From positions 1-5,654 of the forward strand of contig JAJYJL010000634.1 of the NCBI GenBank assembly GCA_021789565.1: a stretch of 5,654 nt of DNA, read 5' to 3'. Numbering within the stretch: position 1 is the first letter of the stretch; each line of letters starts with the position of its first letter. Below the pieces are notes generated by a model. The model was given only the letters and a program-made list of their open reading frames with translations, was not told where the DNA came from and made no database searches. Origin of the DNA: Acidobacteriota bacterium (GTDB taxonomy: Bacteria > Acidobacteriota > Terriglobia > UBA7540). Below, piece after piece: positions 1 through 5,214 of the stretch. The translations under genes were made by a program, and so were the position numbers.

Positions 1-2
1 TC

Positions 3-353
3 CGATCTGAGCGATGCATCGTCGACATCTGCGCCACGGTTCCGATTCATTTCGTCATCGCGGATGGGATCGTGGCGATGGAAGGCAATGGTCCCCTGGC
101 TGGTTCACCCCGCCATCTAGGCAAGCTCGTGCTGGCCGATGATCCTGTCGCTGCCGACGCTACCTGCGCCCGGCTGATGGGCTTTGTTCCGGAACGGGTT
201 CCTCACATCAGCGCAGCAGGAAGATTCCTCGGGAATATTCTTCTGGCCAGGGTCAAACAGCTCGGTTGCCCCGCTATTTATTCTCACACTCCATTCCGGA
301 CCGTCCAAGAATTTGAATGCCTGCATGTAAGAGATGCTTGCTCTGCTGACTGA
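3..353 (+). CDS. DUF362-family protein, C-terminal part (5' end outside window)
   Basis: An open frame enters from the left edge and ends at TGA 351-353, giving 116 visible residues. The frame is open from the first complete codon at base 3, so the gene begins upstream of the window. Recognisable DUF362 C-terminal features, numbered from base 3, are IVDICATVP-IHFVIADGIV (about 6-24), the Gly-rich MEGNGPLAGSPRHLG stretch (26-40), LADDPVAADATCARLMG (44-60) and a closing GRFLGNI segment. The Asp/Ala-rich LADDPVAADATCA block is the most characteristic. DUF362 proteins are uncharacterised; some are fused to ferredoxin-like domains, but no Fe-S cysteine cluster is visible in this fragment. The next gene's promoter begins directly after the stop codon, so the two genes are probably separate transcription units. 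Family assignment is from recalled motif resemblance and is fairly secure; the biochemical role is unknown. Confidence 0.82.
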   Translation, partial: RSERCIVDICATVPIHFVIADGIVAMEGNGPLAGSPRHLGKLVLADDPVAADATCARLMGFVPERVPHISAAGRFLGNILLARVKQLGCPAIYSHTPFRTVQEFECLHVRDACSAD

Positions 354-382
354 TTGACCGCGAATCCCGATGGCTTCATAAT
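354..382 (+). promoter_or_regulatory. Sigma70-type promoter for the gajA-gajB operon
   Basis: TTGACC at 354-359 (5 of 6 match to TTGACA) and CATAAT at 377-382 (5 of 6 match to TATAAT) are separated by exactly 17 bases, the optimal spacing. The -35 box starts on the base after the upstream stop codon. Transcription would begin near 389, giving a leader of about 104 nt before the ATG at 493. This is a consensus match only; no start site has been measured. Confidence 0.62.
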
Positions 383-462
383 TCAGGCCAAGCGCTTTGT
401 CCTAATGGCGCGCCGGAAGAGCCACGATCAGAAAGGTCCCTGACCGCCATAGGCTTCCTTCG

Positions 463-494
463 GTTTTTGAGTGGAAAGGACAGCACTCAAGAAT
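463..494 (+). promoter_or_regulatory. Ribosome-binding hairpin at the gajA start
   Basis: A perfect 7-bp inverted repeat, TTGAGTG (467-473) and CACTCAA (484-490), encloses a 10-base loop GAAAGGACAG (474-483). The Shine-Dalgarno candidate AAAGGA (475-480) lies wholly in the loop. Weaker pairs (U-G 466/491, U-A 465/492, U-A 464/493, G-U 463/494) could extend the stem into the first two bases of the AUG. The linear distance from Shine-Dalgarno to ATG is 12 nt, longer than usual; folding of the stem would change the effective distance. It could modulate translation of gajA, or be an operator in DNA form. The repeat is seen directly; the regulatory role is inferred. Confidence 0.5.
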
Positions 495-2202
495 GCGGTT
501 ACGACAATTATCCATTCGAAACTTTCGCGGCATTCGCGAAATGGATTGGGCCCTTCCCGACAAGAGCCTTTTTTGCCTGATAGGACGGGGCGACGCGACC
601 AAATCTACAATCATTGAAGCCTTACACTTCCTTTTGTACCCCCAATGGAATCTAGGTTTCAATGACGCCGATTTTTACCAGTGCAAACCTGAGAACACCA
701 TCCGCATTGTTGGCCTTCTCGGCGCAATCCCGGACGACTTTCGTGACTTGGAAAGCTACGGACATTGCATGTGCGGGTGGGACATTTCAAACTTGGTTCG
801 ACATGACGAGCCGGGGAACGGACTGGAGGACGCCCTTCGTGTCCGACTAACAGTTGAGGATGACTTGGAGCCGATATGGCGCGTGGTCAGGAGCGACGAG
901 GATGACGGTATCCCCTTCAAAGTAAATGACCGTGCCAAAGCAGCGGTTGGGTTGATTGGAACGCACTCAGATCGCCACCTCACTTGGTCCCGAGGGTCCA
1001 TCCTCAACCAAATGACTAATGCTGAGAGCATCTCCTCTTCTCTTGCCCAAGCCGGCAGGGCTGCAAAGGCGGCTTTGGAGGCCCGCCGGGATGAGTGCCT
1101 GACTAAGTTTGACGAAGTAGCTCGAACCGCTGAGACAACTGCCAGATCGCTAGGCGTTAATGTTGCTTCATCATATAAAGCACACTTGGACTCTGACTCA
1201 GTCAACGCTCGCATTGGAGGCTTGGCGTTGCATGATGGGGAAATGCCGCTGCGTCAATTGGGTCTTGGCTCGAAGCGCATGCTCACCACGGGCGTTCAAA
1301 AGGATAACAGCCGCACGCCCCACATAACCCTTTTCGACGAAGTCGAAATTGGGCTTGAACCCCACCGGATAGCACGTCTACTGCACTACCTAGAACAGGA
1401 CACGGCTGGCCAATACTTTTTGACGACACATTCTCCGGTTGTTTTGCGAGAACTCGCGGTTGATGATCTCTATATTGTTCATAGCAGAGATGGAAAGACA
1501 GATGTCATTGCGGCAAACAAGCCGTCAATCGCTGACTCAATACAAGGTAAGGTCCGACTAGGTGCTGAGGCATTCCTCGCGCCGAAGGTTGCAGTCTGCG
1601 AAGGTGCCACAGAAGCCGGATTCCTCCGTGGTCTGGACGACTACTGGGTATCCAGGTCAAAAAGCTCGCTCGCATACCAGGGTGTTGCGGTCTTCGATGC
1701 TAACGGCGCAAGCAAGATCAAGGAAATTGCGGAAGACCTTCAAGCGCTCAGCTATGGTGTCGGTGTTCTCGCTGATTCGGACGAGCCGAATCAATTCTCT
1801 GAGGCCGATGCAGAATCCCTTCGTGCCAAGGGTATCTCGGTGACCTTATGGGATGGGAGCACATGCCTTGAACAGCGTGTTTTCACAGATCTTCCCTGGT
1901 TAGGCGTAGTCGCATCTTTTGAGTTGGCATGCAGCATTCAGGGGGACCGAGACCGTCTGCTCGATCAGGTTGAAACGCAATATGGTCAGGGGTTTGATAG
2001 GAACTTTTCAGCCTGGACAGACGACAATCGGCTGCGTGAAGCTCTTGGAAAAGCCGCCAAAGTAAGCGGCTGGTTTAAGCGTCAAAGCTCTGCCCAAAAA
2101 TGGGTTGCTGCCATTTCATCCGTTCTCGATGACACCGCGGTCCGCAACACCGACCTAATCCGAAAACTCAACACAATGCGGGAATGGATCGACCGTGCCT
2201 GA
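493..2202 (+). CDS. gajA: GajA-like OLD-family ATPase with TOPRIM nuclease domain (Gabija / class 2 OLD)
   Basis: A predicted ATP-regulated DNA endonuclease of 569 aa, close to the ~578 aa of the reference GajA as I recall it. The N-terminus (LSIRNFRGI, residues 6-14) is typical of SMC/OLD-type ABC ATPases. Walker A is GRGDATKS at 31-38, with Thr36 where Gly is normal. A helical middle segment lies at about 175-225. A signature-like LGLGSKRML is at 256-264, Walker B LFDEVE at 280-285 (Asp282, Glu283), and the H-loop TTHSPVVL at 311-318 (His313). A TOPRIM domain follows: CEGATE (Glu370, Glu374), then LADSD (Asp428, Asp430), with Glu460 in a LEQRVF-DLPW segment and Lys529 or Lys536 as candidate remaining catalytic residues (inferred). 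The ATG at 493 gives the expected family N-terminus. The gene overlaps the helicase gene by 8 bp, supporting a two-gene defence operon. Assignment is firm at OLD/TOPRIM level. The sequence is clearly divergent from the Bacillus type member, so Gabija membership rests on architecture and neighbour. Confidence 0.88.
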   Translation: MRLRQLSIRNFRGIREMDWALPDKSLFCLIGRGDATKSTIIEALHFLLYPQWNLGFNDADFYQCKPENTIRIVGLLGAIPDDFRDLESYGHCMCGWDISNLVRHDEPGNGLEDALRVRLTVEDDLEPIWRVVRSDEDDGIPFKVNDRAKAAVGLIGTHSDRHLTWSRGSILNQMTNAESISSSLAQAGRAAKAALEARRDECLTKFDEVARTAETTARSLGVNVASSYKAHLDSDSVNARIGGLALHDGEMPLRQLGLGSKRMLTTGVQKDNSRTPHITLFDEVEIGLEPHRIARLLHYLEQDTAGQYFLTTHSPVVLRELAVDDLYIVHSRDGKTDVIAANKPSIADSIQGKVRLGAEAFLAPKVAVCEGATEAGFLRGLDDYWVSRSKSSLAYQGVAVFDANGASKIKEIAEDLQALSYGVGVLADSDEPNQFSEADAESLRAKGISVTLWDGSTCLEQRVFTDLPWLGVVASFELACSIQGDRDRLLDQVETQYGQGFDRNFSAWTDDNRLREALGKAAKVSGWFKRQSSAQKWVAAISSVLDDTAVRNTDLIRKLNTMREWIDRA

Positions 2203-3631
2203 TCTGGCCGAAGTCTTGGCGGCTTCTCGAGGATCCGGCTATGTCGTCGCACCTGCCGGATATGGAAAGACACACCTTATCGCCCAAGCGGTCTCGTTTA
2301 GTGTTGGCAGACAACTCGTCCTGACTCATACGTATGCGGGAGTAAACGTTCTGCGCCGCAAGTTGCGTGAGCTGAGGGCGCGGAGCGAAGCATACCGCGT
2401 TGACACGATCGCGAGTTGGTCACTCAGACTTTGCCTTTCGTACCCAACAACTTCCGGTTGGGTCATAAACCGGCCGACGAGTGCCCAGTGGCCGGCCCTT
2501 TATCAAGCCTGTTCCGGTCTCTTGGACTACGAGTTCATTCGCCGGATTATTAAAGTGTCTTACGCCGGCTTATACGTGGACGAGTACCAGGATTGCTCAG
2601 CCATGCAGCATCAACTGGTTCTCAAGCTAGCACGTGATCTTCCTTGTCGATTGCTAGGCGACCCATTGCAGGGAATCTTTGATTTCAACGAGCAGCCGGT
2701 GAACTGGGAGACAGACGTGTCCGGTTCCTTTCAGCGCTTGGGCGAGTTGGAAACGCCACACCGGTGGATCCGGGCTGGCACTTCCGCAGTTGGCACCTGG
2801 CTGGGGACGGTCCGCGATCGTCTTGAGCACGGGAATCCGATTGACTTGGCGAAGGACTTGCCCGGAGGGATCAGGTTCGTGCCCGTGAACGCCGCATCAG
2901 AGCTTTTTCGGATTCAAGGAAATACATGCCGGTATTTTCAATGCGCCGCATCTGAGAGTGTAGTCGCCATTCATAAGGGTGATAACCAGTACAAGTCTAA
3001 GTGCCATGTTCTAGCAAAAAATGTGGGGGGAAGATTCTCATCAATCGAGGAGATTGAAGGGAAAGCAGTCTTTTCATTTGTCGGTAAGGTCGAAGGCTGC
3101 AAGACGAACCGAGCGCGGCTGAAGGAAGCGGTCAAATTTGCTACGCGGTGCATGACGGCGGTGAAAGCAAGCCTGCCGGCTGCGACATCTCGTGGGGAGC
3201 GCACGGTTATTCGGAACAATACCCTCAACCCATCGGTCGCCTCTGCGGCGAACGCTTACCTTGCCGAACCCACAAGCAGTTCGCTTGTCCATCTTCTAAA
3301 CGCAATCAGAGGTGGAAATGATGTGAAAACTGTACGCGCCGACCTCTTCAATAGGGTAGTGGGTGTTCTACGAAAGCAGGCTCTCCATCCGGAGCTGGCC
3401 CTGAGCGAAGCGGCCGAAGAGTACCAAGGTGAGTTCCGTTACAAGGGCCGCCCCATCGTGCGCAGGAAACTAATTGGCACCACCCTTCTTGTGAAAGGTC
3501 TTGAATTTGATCACGCCATCGTACTGGAAGCTGATTCACTCTCAAAAAAGGAATTGTATGTAGCGCTCACCCGTGGGGCAAAGTCGGTCACTATAATATC
3601 GAGTTCTCCTGTCCTTAATCCCGATGGGTGA
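2195..3631 (+). CDS. gajB: GajB-like UvrD/Rep/PcrA-type SF1 helicase (Gabija)
   Basis: A predicted superfamily 1A helicase partner of the GajA-like nuclease, 478 aa (the reference GajB is about 494 aa as recalled). Visible motifs: Walker A APAGYGKT at 19-26; motif Ia LTHTYAGVNVLRRKL at 43-57; a VDTIASW segment at 69-75; Walker B VDEYQD at 128-133; motif III LLGDPLQGIFDF at 153-164; a motif IV-like TPHRW with Arg190; motif V TTLLVKGLEFD at 429-439; motif VI YVALTRG at 455-461. It ends soon after motif VI, like compact GajB proteins and unlike full UvrD/PcrA of 700 aa or more, so accessory subdomains are reduced. No clear N-terminal Q motif is seen. The start is GTG at 2195, inside the last codons of the nuclease gene. 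A weak GGGA lies 11 nt upstream, so translational coupling to gajA is likely. In Gabija, GajB is thought to sense DNA intermediates and ATP hydrolysis and to act with GajA. The helicase call is secure; GajB identity comes from context. Confidence 0.87.
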   Translation: MPDLAEVLAASRGSGYVVAPAGYGKTHLIAQAVSFSVGRQLVLTHTYAGVNVLRRKLRELRARSEAYRVDTIASWSLRLCLSYPTTSGWVINRPTSAQWPALYQACSGLLDYEFIRRIIKVSYAGLYVDEYQDCSAMQHQLVLKLARDLPCRLLGDPLQGIFDFNEQPVNWETDVSGSFQRLGELETPHRWIRAGTSAVGTWLGTVRDRLEHGNPIDLAKDLPGGIRFVPVNAASELFRIQGNTCRYFQCAASESVVAIHKGDNQYKSKCHVLAKNVGGRFSSIEEIEGKAVFSFVGKVEGCKTNRARLKEAVKFATRCMTAVKASLPAATSRGERTVIRNNTLNPSVASAANAYLAEPTSSSLVHLLNAIRGGNDVKTVRADLFNRVVGVLRKQALHPELALSEAAEEYQGEFRYKGRPIVRRKLIGTTLLVKGLEFDHAIVLEADSLSKKELYVALTRGAKSVTIISSSPVLNPDG

Positions 3632-3799
3632 TTTGGAAAGACGCCGGGCGAGCGCGCCGATGCCAGTGGCGACTAACTGACCGATTCCTTCAGTTCAGGC
3701 TTCGAGTGCAGAGATCTGATTTGCCGCGGCAGCGTTTCAGATGGCGGTGGAACGAATTGCCATGTACCTTGCGGTCGCATCGGGGGGACACATATTCCT
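3632..3799. other. Convergent intergenic gap with two inverted repeats
   Basis: This 168-bp stretch separates the stops of two convergent units. It holds AACTGA (3675-3680) facing TCAGTT (3690-3695) over a 9-base loop, and ATCTGA (3714-3719) facing TCAGAT (3737-3742), which encloses the perfect palindrome TGCCGCGGCA (3722-3731). No run of T follows either element on either strand, so neither is a textbook intrinsic terminator, although the location suits bidirectional termination. An open frame starting at a GTG overlapping the gajB stop (3628) is rich in Arg and Trp and shows no domain, so it is not called as a gene. Confidence 0.4.
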
Positions 3800-4228
3800 T
3801 CAAGCTGTGCTTCCTCGTAAACCACCACATCGGGGGATGAGTGGTGGCGCAAGGAAATCCGGACGACGTCTAGCTATCATCTTGGCACCCCATTCCGGAA
3901 GCCCTCCCTCGGTACGCTCGATGAAATTCACCCAAAGGGAGAAGGCTTCCCAAGCGATGTACTTTTCGCAAGCCTCGTGCAAGACCGGCCAAGGGATTCG
4001 TGCGGCTTCTCGTTCCGCATCGGAGCGTGCAATTTCTGAGACTTGCCGCTCGAGCCGGCTCGGATGCCAGTCTCCTTCGGTATTTGCTTGTGTCACTGTG
4101 GGCAGCTCCGTTAACGAGGGGGTTTGAAAGAAACGCTCTCCCGAAAGGCGACAAAGTTCGTTCACCCGCCAGAGGCCCCCGTATTCTTTAGGATTGACTG
4201 CTTGGCGCCTGCGTCGCGGGCTCGACAC
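3800..4228 (-). CDS. Small protein of unknown function downstream of the HTH gene
   Basis: I do not recognise this 142-residue protein with certainty. It is soluble-looking, with a basic N-terminus (PRRRR at 4-8), an acidic and helical middle (about 58-105) and a Trp/Phe-rich patch, WPVLHEACEKYIAWEAFSLW at 80-99. No signal peptide or membrane segment is visible. The composition looks like a real protein and unlike the Arg/Ser-rich frames on other strands. The start used is GTG at 4228, directly after an in-frame TGA (4235-4237). An AAGGAG sits only 1 nt before it, which is too close to be ideal. GTG at 4165 is the main alternative and would lie beyond the upstream gene's stop. With the longer start it overlaps the end of the HTH gene by 41 bp, in a +1 frame relative to it. 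That suggests co-translation, or less likely a frameshifted single gene. Coding status is likely; function is unknown. Confidence 0.6.
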   Translation of the reverse strand: MSSPRRRRQAVNPKEYGGLWRVNELCRLSGERFFQTPSLTELPTVTQANTEGDWHPSRLERQVSEIARSDAEREAARIPWPVLHEACEKYIAWEAFSLWVNFIERTEGGLPEWGAKMIARRRPDFLAPPLIPRCGGLRGSTA

Positions 4229-4883
4229 GCTCCTTCAAATTCTGCTCCGGCGGCCGCGCCGCTTCGGCGTGATGAGTTCCATCGTGCCGCAGACCTGCGT
4301 CGAGAAACCAAAGGCGGTACTCCTTATCAATTCGTGCGGCATCAACCGCGTCGCGGTGTTCTTCGAGAAAGCGATTGAGGCCGCGATCTTTGATACGCCC
4401 TTGGCAAGGCGTGAGCCAGCCGAGCCTGACCCACTCGCGCACTTTCTTTGGCGCCACATGAAATATCTGAGCGAGATCCCGCTGCGTGTACCCGTCCCGG
4501 ACCCGTGCGCTTTCTTTGTTCCTCCAGAGCATTTGATACACTGCCTGTGGCGTCCGCCCCAGGTTTCGTGCCATCTCGACGACCGAGAATTCGCGGGCAT
4601 GCTCAAGGATGTAATTCTTCTCCTCCGGAGCCCATGGGCGATGCCAATTGGTCAGTTTTAACTCCGCTGTCCGTTTTAGGATTTCCCCCTCACCCAAATT
4701 AGGGTCCCGCCGCCGGATACGCTCAATGGCCTTACGAAGTCTCGATGGTCCACCCGCCGCTCCAGCTTTGAGGATTTTGTCGAGATCGGGCTTCCGCGCT
4801 CCTCTCCGCCGTGCCTGTTGCGCATCGCGAGGGGCCAGGTCTGGGTGCCGAGTCTGTTCAAGTAACTGCGGAATGCTACCCAA
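4188..4883 (-). CDS. Putative DNA-binding protein with Myb/SANT-like and helix-turn-helix segments
   Basis: A predicted transcription-factor-like protein of 231 aa from the chosen start. Residues 1-80 are basic and helical, with RRRGAR and SRLRKAIERIRRRDP. Residues about 80-119 (W-HRPWAPEEKNYILEHA, then SVVEMARNLGRTPQAVYQML) resemble a SANT/Myb-type helical DNA-binding module, with WAPEE at its start. Residues about 131-157 (GYTQRDLAQIFHV then KKVREWVRLGWL) look like a MerR- or HTH_17-type helix-turn-helix. The tail after about 200 is polar and low in complexity. The start chosen is TTG at 4883 because AGGAGG (4892-4897) lies 8 nt before it. A longer frame begins at GTG 4934, but that codon directly follows TAA and has no Shine-Dalgarno. 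It is the first gene of a two-gene unit with the small protein downstream. Targets are unknown; similar proteins seem common in Acidobacteriota (recalled, unverified). Confidence 0.75.
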   Translation of the reverse strand: MGSIPQLLEQTRHPDLAPRDAQQARRRGARKPDLDKILKAGAAGGPSRLRKAIERIRRRDPNLGEGEILKRTAELKLTNWHRPWAPEEKNYILEHAREFSVVEMARNLGRTPQAVYQMLWRNKESARVRDGYTQRDLAQIFHVAPKKVREWVRLGWLTPCQGRIKDRGLNRFLEEHRDAVDAARIDKEYRLWFLDAGLRHDGTHHAEAARPPEQNLKERVEPATQAPSSQS

Positions 4884-4891
4884 GGGAATCC

Positions 4892-4897
4892 CCTCCT
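4892..4897 (-). promoter_or_regulatory. Shine-Dalgarno site deciding a TTG start
   Basis: Read on the minus strand this is AGGAGG, within GAAGGAGGGG, 8 nt upstream of TTG at 4883-4881. It is the best ribosome-binding site in this part of the window and is the reason to prefer the rare TTG start over the upstream GTG at 4934. Confidence 0.7.
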
Positions 4898-5071
4898 TCG
4901 AGACAGACCTCCCCCTGTGCGTCCGAGGACACACTTAACGGGGAATCTCATTTGCAAGGAATTGGGACCGAGGGAGCGCAGGAGAGAATGAGAAGTCAGC
5001 GCGAACGAATAGCGCCGATGGATGAGTGCCGTCGTAGCACTGCGGCAGCCCTGAGTATCAGCCCGTTCCCT

Positions 5072-5090
5072 GAGCCCTGAATCAGGGCTC
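5072..5090. repeat. Perfect 19-bp interrupted palindrome
   Basis: GAGCCCTGA (5072-5080) and TCAGGGCTC (5082-5090) are exact reverse complements around a single A at 5081. As RNA this would form an 8-bp stem with an AAU loop. No T-tract follows, so it is not a clear terminator. An operator for a dimeric regulator or a dispersed palindromic repeat unit are both possible. The palindrome is certain; its role is not. Confidence 0.75.
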
Positions 5091-5207
5091 TACTGTATTA
5101 GTACCTTTACCCCCCTCAAACGTTAAATTGACGCGGCAGAATTTTTTGCGTTGAAAGACGAAGTGTGGACGTGGTTTCCGGGTTTGTAATAGCATCTCAT
5201 TGATAGC

Positions 5208-5214
5208 AGGAGGG
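5208..5214 (+). promoter_or_regulatory. Strong Shine-Dalgarno abutting the sigma factor ATG
   Basis: AGGAGGG at 5208-5214 directly touches ATG 5215-5217. Spacing is acceptable only if the ribosome uses the upstream AGGA part (5208-5211, 3 nt away). The other in-frame ATG at 5245 lies 30 nt beyond, with only a weak GGAA (5229-5232). Confidence 0.5.

Larger units (their letters stand above)
4884..5214. other. Divergent intergenic region between HTH gene and sigma factor gene
   Basis: This region of about 330 bp separates two divergent genes. I see no convincing coding frame, tRNA or other RNA gene. It contains the minus-strand Shine-Dalgarno (4892-4897), CCCTGAG direct repeats (5049-5055, 5068-5074), the 19-bp palindrome (5072-5090), and a more AT-rich stretch at 5091-5160 with a C6 tract (5111-5116) and a T6 tract (5142-5147). 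TTGACG (5128-5133) and TGTAAT (5185-5190) resemble -35 and -10 boxes but are not correctly spaced with each other, so no promoter is called. Confidence 0.5.

Noticed and set aside
443..468. Possible intrinsic terminator ACCG...CGGT followed by five Ts before gajA
   Set aside because: The stem is only 4 bp with a 14-base loop; too weak, and it lies downstream of the predicted operon promoter.
756..1214. 152-residue open frame on the minus strand inside the nuclease gene
   Set aside because: It is Ser/Arg-rich with no domain, and antisense to well-conserved OLD coding sequence; a shadow frame.
3628..3840. 70-residue + strand frame whose GTG overlaps the helicase stop (GTGA)
   Set aside because: The overlap looks like coupling, but the product is rich in Arg and Trp, has no recognisable motif, and runs into the opposite-strand gene.
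3741..4127. 128-residue + strand frame opposite the small unknown gene
   Set aside because: Composition (Ser/Arg/Gly-rich) is typical of an antisense shadow; the minus-strand frame has far better protein-like content.
4194..4661. 155-residue + strand frame opposite the HTH gene
   Set aside because: Antisense to a frame with clear DNA-binding features and a strong ribosome-binding site; no domain of its own.
5128..5190. TTGACG and TGTAAT as a promoter for the sigma factor gene
   Set aside because: The boxes are over 50 bases apart, and neither has a credible partner at 16-18 bases.
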